Of a DNA stretch of 64,000 bases, positions 37,875 through 47,268 are shown one piece after another (the stretch's first letter is position 1; every line of letters begins with the position of its first letter). Below the pieces are notes generated by a model. It did not search any database and was not told where the DNA came from. It was given only the letters and a program-made list of their open reading frames with translations. The DNA comes from Nocardioides coralli (GTDB taxonomy: Bacteria; Actinomycetota; Actinomycetes; Propionibacteriales; Nocardioidaceae), in contig NZ_CP082273.1 in NCBI RefSeq assembly GCF_019880385.1, positions 2,480,001-2,544,000 on the forward strand, given 5' to 3'. A program made the position numbers and the translations under genes.

Positions 37875-39064
37875 GCGCGCTTCGCCGCCCTGGCCCGTTC
37901 GACGACCGGCCCGATCGCGGCGACGACGGCGTCCACGTCGGCCGGGGTAGAGGTGTGGCCGAAGGAGAACCGCAGCGAGTGTCGCGCCTGCTCCTCGTCG
38001 CAGCCCATGGCGAGCAGCACGTGCGAGGGCTGGGGTACGCCGGCGGAGCAGGCCGACCCGGTCGAGCACTCGATGCCGCGGGCGTCGAGCAACATCAGCA
38101 GCGAGTCGCCCTCGCAGCCGGGGAAGCCGAGGTGGGCGTTGCCCGGCAGCCGCTCGGTGCCGGCCACGTCGAGCTGTGGCCCGTGCAGGTGGGCGTCGGG
38201 CACGACCGCCAGCACCCGCCGCACCAGGTCGTCGCGGAGCGTCCGAAGACGCTCGGCGTGGTCGGGCTGCTCCTTGACCGCGGCCTCGACCGCCGCGGCG
38301 AACGCCGCGATGCCGGGGGTGTCGAGGGTGCCGCTGCGGATGTCGCGCTCCTGACCGCCGCCGTGGCCCAGCGGCGTCACGTCGACCTCGCGGCGTACGA
38401 CGAGGGCGCCGACGCCGTAGGGGCCGCCGAGCTTGTGGCCGGTGAGCGTCATCGCCTCGACGCCCGAGGCGGCGAAGTCGACCGGGACCGCCCCGACCGC
38501 CTGGACGGCGTCGGTGTGGACGGGGATGCCGTGCGGGCCGGCGATGGCGGTCACCTCGGAGACCGGCTGCATGGTGCCGACCTCGTTGTTGGCCCACATG
38601 ACCGACACGAGGGCGACGCTGTCGGGGTCACGCTCCACGGCCGCCCTGTAGGCCGCCTCGTCGAGCCGACCGCGCTCGTCGACCGGCAACAGCTCGACCT
38701 CGGCCCCCTCGTGCTCGGCGAGCCAGTGCAGCGGGTCCAGGACCGCGTGGTGCTCGACCGCCGTGGCCAGGATCCGGGTGCGGCGCGAGTCGGCCCGGCG
38801 GCGGGACCAGTAGATCCCCTTGAGCGCGAGGTTGTCGGCCTCGGTGCCGCCGGAGGTGAACACGACCTCTCCGGGTCTGCAGTCGAGCGCCTGCGCGATG
38901 GTCTCTCGCGACTCCTCCACGATCCGCCGGGCGTGGCGGCCGGAGGCGTGCAGCGAGCTGGGGTTGCCGACGTCGGCCAGCCGGGCCGTCAGCGCCTCGA
39001 TCGCCACGGGCAGCATCGGCGTCGTGGCGGCGTGGTCGAGGTAGACGGAGCCGGTCTCGGTCAT
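37871..39064 (-). CDS. iscS: Cysteine desulfurase (IscS/NifS-like)
   Basis: This PLP enzyme removes sulfur from cysteine as an enzyme persulfide. The 397-aa protein has [10 protein letters not shown] at the start, [20 protein letters not shown]-binding Lys211 ([11 protein letters not shown]) and the persulfide-forming Cys339 in STGSACSAG. Position directly before mnmA suggests tRNA thiolation as a main sulfur acceptor; Fe-S cluster assembly is also possible. TACGCT lies 9 nt upstream of the ATG. Confidence 0.95.
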   Translation of the reverse strand: MTETGSVYLDHAATTPMLPVAIEALTARLADVGNPSSLHASGRHARRIVEESRETIAQALDCRPGEVVFTSGGTEADNLALKGIYWSRRRADSRRTRILATAVEHHAVLDPLHWLAEHEGAEVELLPVDERGRLDEAAYRAAVERDPDSVALVSVMWANNEVGTMQPVSEVTAIAGPHGIPVHTDAVQAVGAVPVDFAASGVEAMTLTGHKLGGPYGVGALVVRREVDVTPLGHGGGQERDIRSGTLDTPGIAAFAAAVEAAVKEQPDHAERLRTLRDDLVRRVLAVVPDAHLHGPQLDVAGTERLPGNAHLGFPGCEGDSLLMLLDARGIECSTGSACSAGVPQPSHVLLAMGCDEEQARHSLRFSFGHTSTPADVDAVVAAIGPVVERARAAKRA

Positions 39065-39119
39065 GACCTGCCAAGCGTACGGCGGCGCGGCAACCTGCCC
39101 GGCATCCGCGGTCGCGGAG

Positions 39120-40235
39120 CTACAGCAGCACCAGGTCGTCGCGGTGCACGACCTCGCGCTCGTAGGCGGACCCGAGCTCTTCCCTGAGCTGGTGGGAGGA
39201 CTTGCCCAGCAGCGCCGGCACCTCCTCGGCGTCGAAGTTGACGAGCCCCCGGGCGACCGGGGTGCCGTCGGGCGCGACGAGGTCGACGGGGTCACCGGCC
39301 ACGAACACCCCCTCGGCCCCCGTGACACCGGCGGCCAGCAGCGAGGCGCGCCGCTGGGTCACCGCCCGCACTGCGCCGTCGTCGATCCTCACGGAGCCCT
39401 TCGGCTCGGTCGCGTGGGCGAGCCACAGCAGCCGGGTGGGCCGCCGTCTCCCGGTGGGGTGGAACAGGGTGCCGACCGGTTCGCCGGCCAGGGCGGCCGC
39501 CGCCTGGTCCGCGGAGGTCAGCACGACGGGGATGCCCGCTCCACCCGCGATCCGGGCGGCGTCGACCTTGGTCTGCATGCCCCCGCTGCCGAGGCCGGCG
39601 GCCCCGGTCCTGCCGATCCGGACCCAGGAGAGGTCGTCACCGGCGGGCACCTCGGTGACCAGGCTGGTCCCGGGTCGGGTCGGGTTGCCGTCGTAGAGGC
39701 CGTCGACGTCGCTGAGCAGCACCAGGAGGTCCGCGTGCACCAGGTGGGCCACCAGTGCCGCCAGCCGGTCGTTGTCACCGAAGCGGATCTCGGAGGTCGC
39801 GACCGTGTCGTTCTCGTTGACGATCGGCAGCACGCCGAGCTCGAGGAGCTTGGCGAAGGTCTGGTAGGCGTTGCGGTAGTGGGAGCGCCGGGTCACGTCG
39901 TCGACGGTCAGCAGCACCTGCCCGGTCGTGACGCCGTGTCGGGCCAGCTCCTCGGTGTAGCGGTGCACCAGGAGCCCCTGCCCCACCGACGCCGCCGCCT
40001 GCTGCGCCGGCAGCGCCCGGGGCCGGCGGGCCAGTCCGAGGGGTGCGAGGCCGGCCGCGATCGCGCCGGATGAGACGAGCACCACCTCGCGCCCGGCGGA
40101 CCGGCTCGCCGCCAGCACGTCCACGAGCCGTCGTACGCGCTCCGGGTCGATGCCGCCGGCGGCGGTGGTGAGCGACGAGGAGCCGATCTTCACCACCACC
40201 CGCCGGGCGGAGGTGACCTCGGGGCGGGTCGTCAT
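39120..40235 (-). CDS. proB: Glutamate 5-kinase
   Basis: ProB phosphorylates glutamate in the first step of proline synthesis. The 371-aa protein has an amino-acid-kinase domain (about 10-260: [62 protein letters not shown]) and a C-terminal PUA domain (about 285-365). The ATG overlaps the obgE stop (ATGA), so it is cotranscribed with obgE. Confidence 0.96.
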   Translation of the reverse strand: MTTRPEVTSARRVVVKIGSSSLTTAAGGIDPERVRRLVDVLAASRSAGREVVLVSSGAIAAGLAPLGLARRPRALPAQQAAASVGQGLLVHRYTEELARHGVTTGQVLLTVDDVTRRSHYRNAYQTFAKLLELGVLPIVNENDTVATSEIRFGDNDRLAALVAHLVHADLLVLLSDVDGLYDGNPTRPGTSLVTEVPAGDDLSWVRIGRTGAAGLGSGGMQTKVDAARIAGGAGIPVVLTSADQAAAALAGEPVGTLFHPTGRRRPTRLLWLAHATEPKGSVRIDDGAVRAVTQRRASLLAAGVTGAEGVFVAGDPVDLVAPDGTPVARGLVNFDAEEVPALLGKSSHQLREELGSAYEREVVHRDDLVLL

Positions 40236-41800
40236 GCCTCGGGGTCCGACTCGGCCCAGTCGGGGTCGTCGGCGCCGCCGATCTCGTAGGACGTCGGCCC
40301 GTACGCCGCGTCGCCGGTGTCCTCGCCGGCGTCTCCGCCCGAGCCACGTCGCAGCCTGCGCGCCACGTCGGCCCGGGTCTCTCCCTCACCGCGGTCGTCC
40401 ATCCCGGCCTGGATGTCGCGGCGTCGGCGCGCGGCGGGCCGCTGCTCGTCGAAGCGGGAGTCCTCGCCCCGGCGGGCGAGGTTCTCCGCCCCGGCGTCGA
40501 GGCCCGGCCGGAAGTCGAAGACGACCGCGTCGTCCGGGTGACCGATGAGGACCGTGTCGCCCTCGACGGCGCCCAGCTCGAGCAGCCGTGCCTCCACCCC
40601 GAGCCGGTTGAGCCGGTCGGCGAGGAAGCCCACGGCCTCGTCGTTGCTGAAGTCGGTCTGCCGGACCCAGCGCTCGGGCTTCTCCCCCCGCACCCGCCAG
40701 CCTTCCCCGGTCTCCTTCACGGTGAAGGTGTCGGCTCCGTCGGCGCTGGGCGGCCGCAGCACGATCCGGGTCGCCTCCACCTCCGGCTCGGCCGCCCGCG
40801 CCGCCTCGACGATGCCGGCCATCGCGAAGGTGAGCTCGCGCAGCCCCTCCCCCGAGGCCGCCGAGACCACGAAGACGCGCAGGTCCCTGGCGTCGAGCTC
40901 GTCGGCGACCATCGCGGCGATCTCCCGCCCGTCGGGGACGTCCGCCTTGTTGAGGGCGACCAGCCGGGGTCGGTCCTCCAGCCCTCCGTAGCGGGCGAGC
41001 TCGTTCTCGATCACGTCGAGGTCGTCGACCGGGTTGCGGCCTGGCTCGAGCGTCGCGGTGTCGATCACGTGGACCAGGGCGGCGCACCGCTCGATGTGGC
41101 GCAGGAAGTCGTGGCCGAGTCCGCGGCCCTCGCTGGCACCCTCGATGAGCCCGGGGACGTCGGCCACCGTGAACGTGGTGTCGCCCGCCGTCACCACGCC
41201 CAGATTGGGTACCAGGGTGGTGAACGGGTAGTCCGCGATCTTGGGACGCGCCCGTGACATCGCCGCGACCAGGCTGGACTTGCCGGCGCTCGGGAAGCCG
41301 ACGAGCCCGATGTCGGCGACGACCTTGAGCTCGAGCACGATGTCGAGCTCGTCGCCGGGCTCGCCCAGGAGGGCGAAGCCGGGCGCCTTCCGCTTGGAGG
41401 AGGCCAGGGCCGCGTTGCCCAGCCCGCCGCGGCCGCCCGCCGCGACCACCAGCTCGGTCCCGGGGCCGACGAGGTCGGCCAGCACCGTGCCGCCCGGGTC
41501 GCGGACCACAGTGCCGTCCGGGACCGGCAGCACCAGGTCGTGGCCGTGGGCGCCGTTGCGGTGGCCGCCCGCGCCGTGCCCGCCGTGCTCGGCGCGCCGC
41601 TTCGGGCTGTGGTGGTAGTCGACGAGGGTGGTGACGTCGCGCTCCACACGGAGGATCACCGACCCGCCCGGGCCACCGTTGCCACCGTCCGGCCCGCCGA
41701 GCGGCTTGAACTTCTCACGGTGGACCGAAGCCACGCCGTTGCCACCCCGCCCGGCGGCGACGTGCAGCGTCACCCGGTCGATGAAGGACGGGACAGCCAT
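40232..41800 (-). CDS. obgE: Obg family GTPase
   Basis: This 522-aa GTPase is involved in late 50S ribosome assembly and the stress response. It has an N-terminal Obg glycine-rich domain (1-158: [33 protein letters not shown]), then a G domain (about 160-330: [26 protein letters not shown]). An OCT domain (about 350-430) and an Arg/Asp-rich C-terminal tail of some 90 residues follow, a tail common in actinobacteria. It sits in the conserved order rplU-rpmA-obgE-proB. Confidence 0.96.
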   Translation of the reverse strand: MAVPSFIDRVTLHVAAGRGGNGVASVHREKFKPLGGPDGGNGGPGGSVILRVERDVTTLVDYHHSPKRRAEHGGHGAGGHRNGAHGHDLVLPVPDGTVVRDPGGTVLADLVGPGTELVVAAGGRGGLGNAALASSKRKAPGFALLGEPGDELDIVLELKVVADIGLVGFPSAGKSSLVAAMSRARPKIADYPFTTLVPNLGVVTAGDTTFTVADVPGLIEGASEGRGLGHDFLRHIERCAALVHVIDTATLEPGRNPVDDLDVIENELARYGGLEDRPRLVALNKADVPDGREIAAMVADELDARDLRVFVVSAASGEGLRELTFAMAGIVEAARAAEPEVEATRIVLRPPSADGADTFTVKETGEGWRVRGEKPERWVRQTDFSNDEAVGFLADRLNRLGVEARLLELGAVEGDTVLIGHPDDAVVFDFRPGLDAGAENLARRGEDSRFDEQRPAARRRRDIQAGMDDRGEGETRADVARRLRRGSGGDAGEDTGDAAYGPTSYEIGGADDPDWAESDPEA

Positions 41801-41840
41801 GAGGACATTCCTATCGGCTCGAGGGTCTGGTCGAAATGAC

Positions 41841-41872
41841 GAAGGGCGTCCCGGTCTGGCGGGACGCCCTTC
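41841..41872 (-). terminator. Strong hairpin after rpmA
   Basis: A perfect 13-bp stem (GAAGGGCGTCCCG with its complement) with a 6-nt loop lies 26 nt after the rpmA stop and 40 nt before the obgE start. The tail on the minus strand is GTCATTTCG, without a strong T run. It probably terminates or attenuates the ribosomal-protein transcript before obgE. Confidence 0.6.
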
Positions 41873-41898
41873 GGTGGTTCGGTGTGAGTGACGTCAGG

Positions 41899-42153
41899 TC
41901 ACTCCGCCGGGACGATGTTGACGACCTTGCGGCCGCGCTTGCGGCCGAACTCGACCGCACCGCCGACGAGCGCGAAGAGGGTGTCGTCGCCACCGCGACC
42001 GACGCCAGAGCCCGGGTGGAAGTGGGTTCCGCGCTGGCGGACGATGATCTCGCCGGCGTTGACGACCTGGCCGCCGAAGCGCTTGACGCCGAGGCGCTGG
42101 GAGTTGGAGTCGCGACCGTTCTTGGTCGAGGCCGCACCCTTCTTGTGTGCCAT
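41899..42153 (-). CDS. rpmA: 50S ribosomal protein L27
   Basis: This 84-aa protein has the invariant N-terminus [17 protein letters not shown], then [10 protein letters not shown] and the [13 protein letters not shown] segment. L27 reaches the peptidyl-transferase centre. There is no extra N-terminal extension of the kind that is cleaved in Firmicutes. AAGGA lies 9 nt upstream of the ATG. It follows rplU with a 19-bp gap. Confidence 0.98.
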   Translation of the reverse strand: MAHKKGAASTKNGRDSNSQRLGVKRFGGQVVNAGEIIVRQRGTHFHPGSGVGRGGDDTLFALVGGAVEFGRKRGRKVVNIVPAE

Positions 42154-42172
42154 TGCAGTAAGTCCTTCGGGC

Positions 42173-42481
42173 TCAGAGGGAGATGTCGGTGACCTTGACC
42201 TGGGTGTACTTCTGCCGGTGTCCCTGGCGCTTCTTGTACCCGGTCTTGTTCTTGTACTTCTGGATGACGATCTTGGGTCCCTTGGTGGCGCCGAGGACCT
42301 CGACCGTGACCGCGGCCTTGTCGAGCTTCTTGGCGTCGGTGGTGACCGTCTCGCCGTCCACGGCCATCACCACGGGCAGGGTCAGCGTCTCGCCGACGGC
42401 GGTCGAGACCTTGTCGATCTCGATGACGTCGCCGACAGCGACCTTCTGCTGGGTGGCGCCAGCGCGCACGATCGCGTACAC
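42173..42481 (-). CDS. rplU: 50S ribosomal protein L21
   Basis: This 102-aa protein starts [18 protein letters not shown] and ends with [18 protein letters not shown], as in L21. The GTG at 42481 is chosen over longer upstream starts because AAGGAG lies 7 nt before it and the length matches the family. It is the first gene of the rplU-rpmA unit and is driven by a consensus-like promoter about 100 bp upstream. Confidence 0.97.
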   Translation of the reverse strand: MYAIVRAGATQQKVAVGDVIEIDKVSTAVGETLTLPVVMAVDGETVTTDAKKLDKAAVTVEVLGATKGPKIVIQKYKNKTGYKKRQGHRQKYTQVKVTDISL

Positions 42482-42583
42482 CGCGGTCTCCTTCACGTCT
42501 GTTGCATCGTCTGTGCCTGCGGCACGCACCGTGAGCTGGACGGGATGCCGTGCAGGGAGGCACGCAGCGCGCACCGAGGGTCA

Positions 42584-42612
42584 ATAGTACGGACCGGGCC
42601 CTCACCCCGCAA
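42584..42612 (-). promoter_or_regulatory. Promoter of rplU-rpmA
   Basis: Minus strand: -35 TTGCGG (42607-42612), a 17-nt spacer, -10 TACTAT (42584-42589). The predicted start near 42577 gives a 5' leader of roughly 95 nt before the rplU GTG, long enough for autogenous control, though no specific leader structure was recognised. Confidence 0.65.
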
Positions 42613-42711
42613 AACGGCACCCGGACGGTCCGTCGCCGCGCGCCACGGGGGGCGGGGTCGCCGTCGGCGATAGCCTGCTGGGCAGACCGACCGGGCCGAA
42701 AGGACAGTCAC

Positions 42712-43245
42712 GTGACCGACTACCCGCAGTATCCCCTGGACCCGAACCAGCCGGGTGGCGGAGCCCAGCCGTCGAGCGGCCAAGGGCCGCGCCCACAACC
42801 CGTCGACCTGGCCGTGAAGCTGATCTGGATCATGATCGGGCTGAGCGTCGTCGGGGCGCTCGTCACGTTCGTCAGCCTCGACAGCATCGTCGACCAGGCG
42901 CTCGAGGACGCCGGGGTCTCCGAGAGCCTCGATGCCGGCGCCGTGCGCACCGGTGCGGTCATGGGCGCCGTCGTGGGGCTGGTCATCAGCGTCGGCCTCT
43001 ACGCCCTCCTCGCGGTGTTCATCGGCAAGGGCGCCAACTGGGCCCGCATCGTCTACACCGTCCTGGCGGGCCTCGGCATCGCCCTGTCGCTGCTGGGCTT
43101 CCTCACCGGTGGCGTCGGCGGACAGCCGATCCTGCTGACCCTGATCTCGCTGGTGTCGCTGGGCCTGACGATCTGGGTGCTGGCCCTGCTGTGGAGCTCG
43201 GAGTCGAGCGGCTGGTTCAAGCAGCCGCGCTCCCCCGTGGCCTGA
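42712..43245 (+). CDS. Small integral membrane protein of unknown function
   Basis: This 177-aa protein has a Pro/Gln/Gly-rich N-terminus (about 1-30) and four hydrophobic helices (about 36-57, 82-103, 112-133 and 140-162). It resembles many actinobacterial DUF4064/DUF-type four-helix proteins with disordered proline-rich starts. No catalytic motif is visible. The GTG start at 42712 has AAAGGA 7 nt upstream. It is divergent from rplU and convergent with rne. Function unknown. Confidence 0.8.
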   Translation: MTDYPQYPLDPNQPGGGAQPSSGQGPRPQPVDLAVKLIWIMIGLSVVGALVTFVSLDSIVDQALEDAGVSESLDAGAVRTGAVMGAVVGLVISVGLYALLAVFIGKGANWARIVYTVLAGLGIALSLLGFLTGGVGGQPILLTLISLVSLGLTIWVLALLWSSESSGWFKQPRSPVA

Positions 43246-43255
43246 CCCACGACCG

Positions 43256-43283
43256 GGTGCGCGGCCCCCTCGGGCCGCGCACC
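43256..43283. terminator. Bidirectional hairpin between convergent genes
   Basis: A perfect 12-bp stem (GGTGCGCGGCCC/GGGCCGCGCACC) with a 4-nt loop fills the 52-bp gap between the membrane protein gene (+) and rne (-). No T tract is present. Its position suits a shared terminator. Confidence 0.55.
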
Positions 43284-43297
43284 GGAGCCGTACGGGG

Positions 43298-46180
43298 TCA
43301 GCGCTTGCGCGATCCGCGCTTCTTGACAGGGACGTGCTCGACCACCGGTGGCGTGGCCGGCTCGGCGTCGGCCGTCCCCGGCTCGACCGCCCCGTCGACG
43401 GGCGGGGAGCCGATCGACCCGACCGCCGTGGGGGGCGCAGCGCTCGCTCCCGCCGGTGGTCCCGCGGGTCGGCTCGCGCTGCGGCGACGCGTCCGCGTCA
43501 CGACCTTGGGCGCCTGCGGCTCGGCGGGCCGCTCCGGCCCGGGCTCCGTCGGCGTATCAGCGCCCCGTGCCGGCTCCGAGGCCGGGCTCGGCTCGTCGGA
43601 CTCGGGCCGGTCGGGCGCCTGGTCGGGCTTCTCCTGGGCGGACGGCTCGCTGGCTCCACCCGACCGGTCGGGGGTCGCGTCAGCCGCCTGCTCCGCCGCC
43701 GGTTGGGCTTGGTCAGCGGCGGCTGCAGGCACCGGGGCATCGGGCTCGGCCGTGGATCCCTCGGTCTCGGTCTCGGCGGTCTCGGCGTTCCCGGCATCCT
43801 CAGCGTCCTCTGCCTGCTTCGGTGCGGGCCGCGCCATCGCCGCGACGTCCTTGGGCGACGGGCTGGCGGACTGACCGTTGCCTCCGCTGCCCCCGTTGCC
43901 GTTGCCGGACCCGGCTCCGCCGCGGCCGCGGCGCGAGCGCCGGTTGCCACGTCGTGAGTCGTCGTCGCCCTTCTTGGGCTCGACCGGGGCCTCGGTGGTG
44001 ATCAGGCCGCGCCCACCACAGTGCTCACAGGTCTCCGAGAACGCCTCGAGCAGACCGGTGCCGATCCGCTTCCTGGTCATCTGCACGAGGCCGAGCGAGG
44101 TGACCTCGGCGACCTGGTGGCGGGTCCGGTCACGGCCCAGGCACTCCACGAGCCGACGCAGCACGAGGTCGCGGTTGGACTCGAGCACCATGTCGATGAA
44201 GTCGATGACGATGATGCCGCCGATGTCGCGCAGCCGGAGCTGGCGCACGATCTCCTCGGCCGCCTCGAGGTTGTTCTTGGTGACCGTCTCCTCGAGGTTG
44301 CCCCCGGAACCGGTGAACTTGCCGGTGTTGACGTCCACGACCGTCATCGCCTCGGTGCGGTCGATGATCAGCGAGCCACCGGAGGGCAGCCAGACCTTGC
44401 GGTCGAGACCCTTGTGGATCTGCTCCTCGATCCGGTAGGTCGCGAAGAGGTCGGCGTTGTCGCCGTCGTGCTTCTCCAGCCGGTCCTCGAGGTCGGGAGC
44501 CACGTGGGTGACGTAGCCGTGCACCGTGTCCCACGCGTCGTCGCCCTGCACCACCAGCTTGGAGAAGTCCTCGGTGAAGAGGTCACGCACGACCTTGAGC
44601 ATCAGGTCGGGCTCGCCGTAGAGGAGCTGCGGGGCGTTGCCCTTGGCCTTCTTCTCGATGTCGGCCCACCGTGCGGTGAGACGTTCGACGTCGCGGGTCA
44701 GCTCATCCTCGCTGGCGCCCTCGGCGGCGGTGCGGACGATGACACCGGCCCCGTCGGGGACGATCTCCTTGAGCAACGACTTCAGGCGGTTGCGCTCGGT
44801 GTCGGGGAGCTTGCGGGAGATGCCGCTGTTGGTGCCGTCGGGCACGTAGACCAGGAAACGACCCGCGAGGCTCACCTGGCTGGTGAGCCGGGCGCCCTTG
44901 TGGCCCACCGGGTCCTTGGTGACCTGGACGAGCACCGACTGGCCGGAGGAGAGGACGGACTCGATCTTGCGCGGCTGCCCGTCCTTGTGGCCGAGCGCGG
45001 ACCAGTTGACCTCACCGGCGTAGAGCACGGCGTTGCGGCCCTTGCCGATGTCGATGAACGCCGCCTCCATGGAGGGCAGCACGTTCTGGACCCGGCCGAG
45101 GTAGACGTTGCCGATCAGGGAGGTCTGCGACTCCCTGGCTACGTAGTGCTCCACGAGCACCTTGTCCTCGAGGACGGCGATCTGCGTCAGGTCCTCACGC
45201 TGCCGGATCGCCATCACGCGGTCCACGGACTCGCGGCGGGCGAGGAACTCGGCCTCGCTGACGATGGGGGCCCGACGGCGCCCGGCCTCACGTCCCTCGC
45301 GGCGTCGCTGCTTCTTGGCCTCGAGGCGGGTGGAGCCGGTCACGGCCGTGATCTGGTCCTCGGCGGACCTGCCCTGGCGGACCTTGGTGACGGTGTTCTG
45401 CGGGTCGTCGTCGGCGTCACCGCCGGACTCGCCGGCCCGCCGACGGCGGCGGCGACGCCGTGACGAGGAGGAACCGGGCTCACCGGCCTGCTCGTCCGTG
45501 CTGCCGGGGTCGCCGGAGGTGTCGGCGGCGTCGGCGTCCTGGTCGGACTCCCCCGCGCCGTCCTCGCCGCCGGACTTGCGACGGCGACGTCCCCCGCGCC
45601 GCCGACGCCGGCGGCTGGCACCGTCGCCCGACTCGCTGCCCTCGGCGTCATCGGGGCCCTGGTCCTCACCGGTCTCGTCGTCCCCGGCCGCGGGAGCGCC
45701 GTCCTGGACCGGCTCGGCCTCGGCCGCCGGCTTGGCGCGGCGCGGCTTGGCGGGCGCCTGCGTGGTGTCCGGCGCCTGGAAGAGCAGCATGGTGGGGGCC
45801 GGCCCCTCGTCCGGCTCCGTCGACTCGCTCGGGCTCTCGGCCGGGGCGGGCTCGGCCTTCTTCCTCGTGGCGCGCTTGGGGGCGGCCGGGGTCTCCGTGT
45901 CGGTCGCCGACCCGTCGGACTCCGCGGCATCGGCCGTGGCGTCGGCGGCGGTCGGCTCGGCGGCCTTCTTCGCCGCGCTCTTCTTCGCGGCGGTCTTCTT
46001 GGCGGTCGGCTTCTTGGCGGTCGTGGACTTCTTCGCCGTCGTCGCCTTCTTCGCCGCGGCCTTCTTTGCGGGCTTGGCGTCCTTCCCCGAGGAGGCCGAG
46101 GCGCCGGCGTCCTCCGGTGCGGGCTGCGCAGCCGCCTCGGCGGCTTCAGGGGTGGATTCGGGAGTGGTGTCCTCAGTCAT
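43298..46180 (-). CDS. rne: Ribonuclease E/G family protein
   Basis: This 960-aa endoribonuclease initiates mRNA decay and processes stable RNAs. The catalytic core is central (about 320-760): an S1 domain (YLGRVQNVLPSMEAAFIDIGKGRNAVLY), a 5'-sensor/RNase H-like region, the DNase I-like active-site part (MTVVDVNTGKFTG, GGIIVIDFIDM) and the zinc-link Cys718 and Cys721 (CEHCGGRG). It is flanked by long low-complexity arms. The N-terminal arm has Ala-Lys-Lys repeats (about 33-75) and two Arg-rich blocks; the C-terminal arm is Pro/Ala/Glu-rich. This layout, with an N-terminal extension, is typical of actinobacteria. A long 5' leader precedes it. Confidence 0.95.
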   Translation of the reverse strand: MTEDTTPESTPEAAEAAAQPAPEDAGASASSGKDAKPAKKAAAKKATTAKKSTTAKKPTAKKTAAKKSAAKKAAEPTAADATADAAESDGSATDTETPAAPKRATRKKAEPAPAESPSESTEPDEGPAPTMLLFQAPDTTQAPAKPRRAKPAAEAEPVQDGAPAAGDDETGEDQGPDDAEGSESGDGASRRRRRRGGRRRRKSGGEDGAGESDQDADAADTSGDPGSTDEQAGEPGSSSSRRRRRRRRAGESGGDADDDPQNTVTKVRQGRSAEDQITAVTGSTRLEAKKQRRREGREAGRRRAPIVSEAEFLARRESVDRVMAIRQREDLTQIAVLEDKVLVEHYVARESQTSLIGNVYLGRVQNVLPSMEAAFIDIGKGRNAVLYAGEVNWSALGHKDGQPRKIESVLSSGQSVLVQVTKDPVGHKGARLTSQVSLAGRFLVYVPDGTNSGISRKLPDTERNRLKSLLKEIVPDGAGVIVRTAAEGASEDELTRDVERLTARWADIEKKAKGNAPQLLYGEPDLMLKVVRDLFTEDFSKLVVQGDDAWDTVHGYVTHVAPDLEDRLEKHDGDNADLFATYRIEEQIHKGLDRKVWLPSGGSLIIDRTEAMTVVDVNTGKFTGSGGNLEETVTKNNLEAAEEIVRQLRLRDIGGIIVIDFIDMVLESNRDLVLRRLVECLGRDRTRHQVAEVTSLGLVQMTRKRIGTGLLEAFSETCEHCGGRGLITTEAPVEPKKGDDDSRRGNRRSRRGRGGAGSGNGNGGSGGNGQSASPSPKDVAAMARPAPKQAEDAEDAGNAETAETETEGSTAEPDAPVPAAAADQAQPAAEQAADATPDRSGGASEPSAQEKPDQAPDRPESDEPSPASEPARGADTPTEPGPERPAEPQAPKVVTRTRRRSASRPAGPPAGASAAPPTAVGSIGSPPVDGAVEPGTADAEPATPPVVEHVPVKKRGSRKR

Positions 46181-46525
46181 CGGTACATCCCTCTGTCCGA
46201 CGCCACGGGTGCGCCGGACCGTCGGCGTCGCCGTCGCGGTGGTGCCAGACGGCGTCGCAAAGCCTTCGTGTGTGCCGACGACACCCTCCGCGGGCCGCGT
46301 CGACGCTCACCTGTCGCCGGCCTGCCGCGGTCGCCGGGCCCCTGTACGCCGGAGGTCTGTCACCCACTCCAGCCGGGCCGCGTCGCGGTCGGGCGACGAC
46401 GGGCGTTCGTCGTGCCGGCCCACTCGTGCTGACCGGCGAGAACGTCGTCGGGTCGGTTCGGACCGACCGAGGCCGAGTATCGCACACGGGCCCGCGAACG
46501 GGGTCATGCCCGGAGGGTGGGTCGC
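46181..46525 (-). other. 345-bp gene-free region, probable long 5' leader of rne
   Basis: No credible ORF is present. The segment lies upstream of rne and downstream of the DUF2344 gene, both leftward. If the promoter-like element near 46476 is used, rne has a leader of about 290 nt. Long rne leaders with autoregulation by RNase E are known in other bacteria; here it is inferred only. Confidence 0.45.
46451..46481 (-). promoter_or_regulatory. Possible rne promoter with 5'-terminal stem-loop
   Basis: Minus strand: TGTGCGATACT, an extended -10-like element with GATACT at 46476-46481, is followed 7 nt later by GGTCGGT/ACCGACC (46451-46468), a 7-bp hairpin with a 4-nt loop. The RNA would begin with a stem-loop. 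No good -35 was found. Confidence 0.35.
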
Positions 46526-47218
46526 TCAGGCGAAGGGGTCGCGCAGGGATCCGTCCTCGGCGAGGGTCCCCTGCTCGAGCCGCGTGAGGAGCGGGGCGTC
46601 CCCCGTGTGCAGTCCCGTCAGCTGGCGCAGCCCGGTGAGGACGTCGTCGGGCCGGACAGCCGGGACCGTGTGGTGGAGGACGAGGTCGAGCGACCCGCCG
46701 TCGGCGGTCAGGGTCACCACGGCCGCCCGGCAGTCGAACTCACGCATCCCCTTCTTGGTCATCCGCTCCACGGTGACCGAGTCGGCATCCAAGAAGCGCG
46801 TCACCGCACCGGCCAGCGCCTCCGGGTCCGCGGCGGTGTCGATGCGCCAGCGGCTCGCGGTCAGCAGGTCCGCGAGCGATCCCCCGGGCGACTCAGCCAC
46901 GGCGAGCACGTCGAGGCCGGCGGGCAGTGCGTCCTCGAGGTCGCGCCGGACCTGGTCCGGCTCGGCCCGCTCGGCGAGGGCGATCTCGAGGTACTCGGCC
47001 TCGCTCGCGGAGCCGGTCGGCGCCGCTCCGGCGTAGGAGATGCGCGGGTGGGGGTTGAATCCCGAGGAGTAGGCCATGGGGACGCGGGCCCGGAAGACGG
47101 CGCGCTCGAAGGCGCGGGAGAAGTCGCGGTGGGAGGTGAAGCGGAGCCGGCCCCGCTTGGCGTAGCGGACCCGGAGCCGCTGGACAGGTGGGGCTTGCTG
47201 CTCAGGCTGCTCGCGCAC
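46526..47218 (-). CDS. TIGR03936/DUF2344 family radical-SAM-associated protein
   Basis: This 230-aa protein begins with the family sequence RLRVRYAKRGRLRFTSHRDFSRAFERA, followed by FSSGFNPHPR-like MAYSSGFNPHPRISYA. Proteins of this family accompany, or are fused to, the TIGR03960 radical SAM protein. Their reaction is not established. In many actinobacteria the pair lies side by side just upstream of rne. Here its partner is 5.7 kb further upstream (52971-54926), with accessory genes between. Confidence 0.88.
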   Translation of the reverse strand: MREQPEQQAPPVQRLRVRYAKRGRLRFTSHRDFSRAFERAVFRARVPMAYSSGFNPHPRISYAGAAPTGSASEAEYLEIALAERAEPDQVRRDLEDALPAGLDVLAVAESPGGSLADLLTASRWRIDTAADPEALAGAVTRFLDADSVTVERMTKKGMREFDCRAAVVTLTADGGSLDLVLHHTVPAVRPDDVLTGLRQLTGLHTGDAPLLTRLEQGTLAEDGSLRDPFA

Positions 47219-47268
47219 CCGGACAGGGTAGGACCCCGCCCGGGTGCGCTCGCATTCCTCGGTTGGGG

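Noticed and set aside
47219..47268. Terminator between the subtilase and DUF2344 genes
   Set aside because: GC-rich short complementarity exists but no clear stem with loop or T tract could be drawn.
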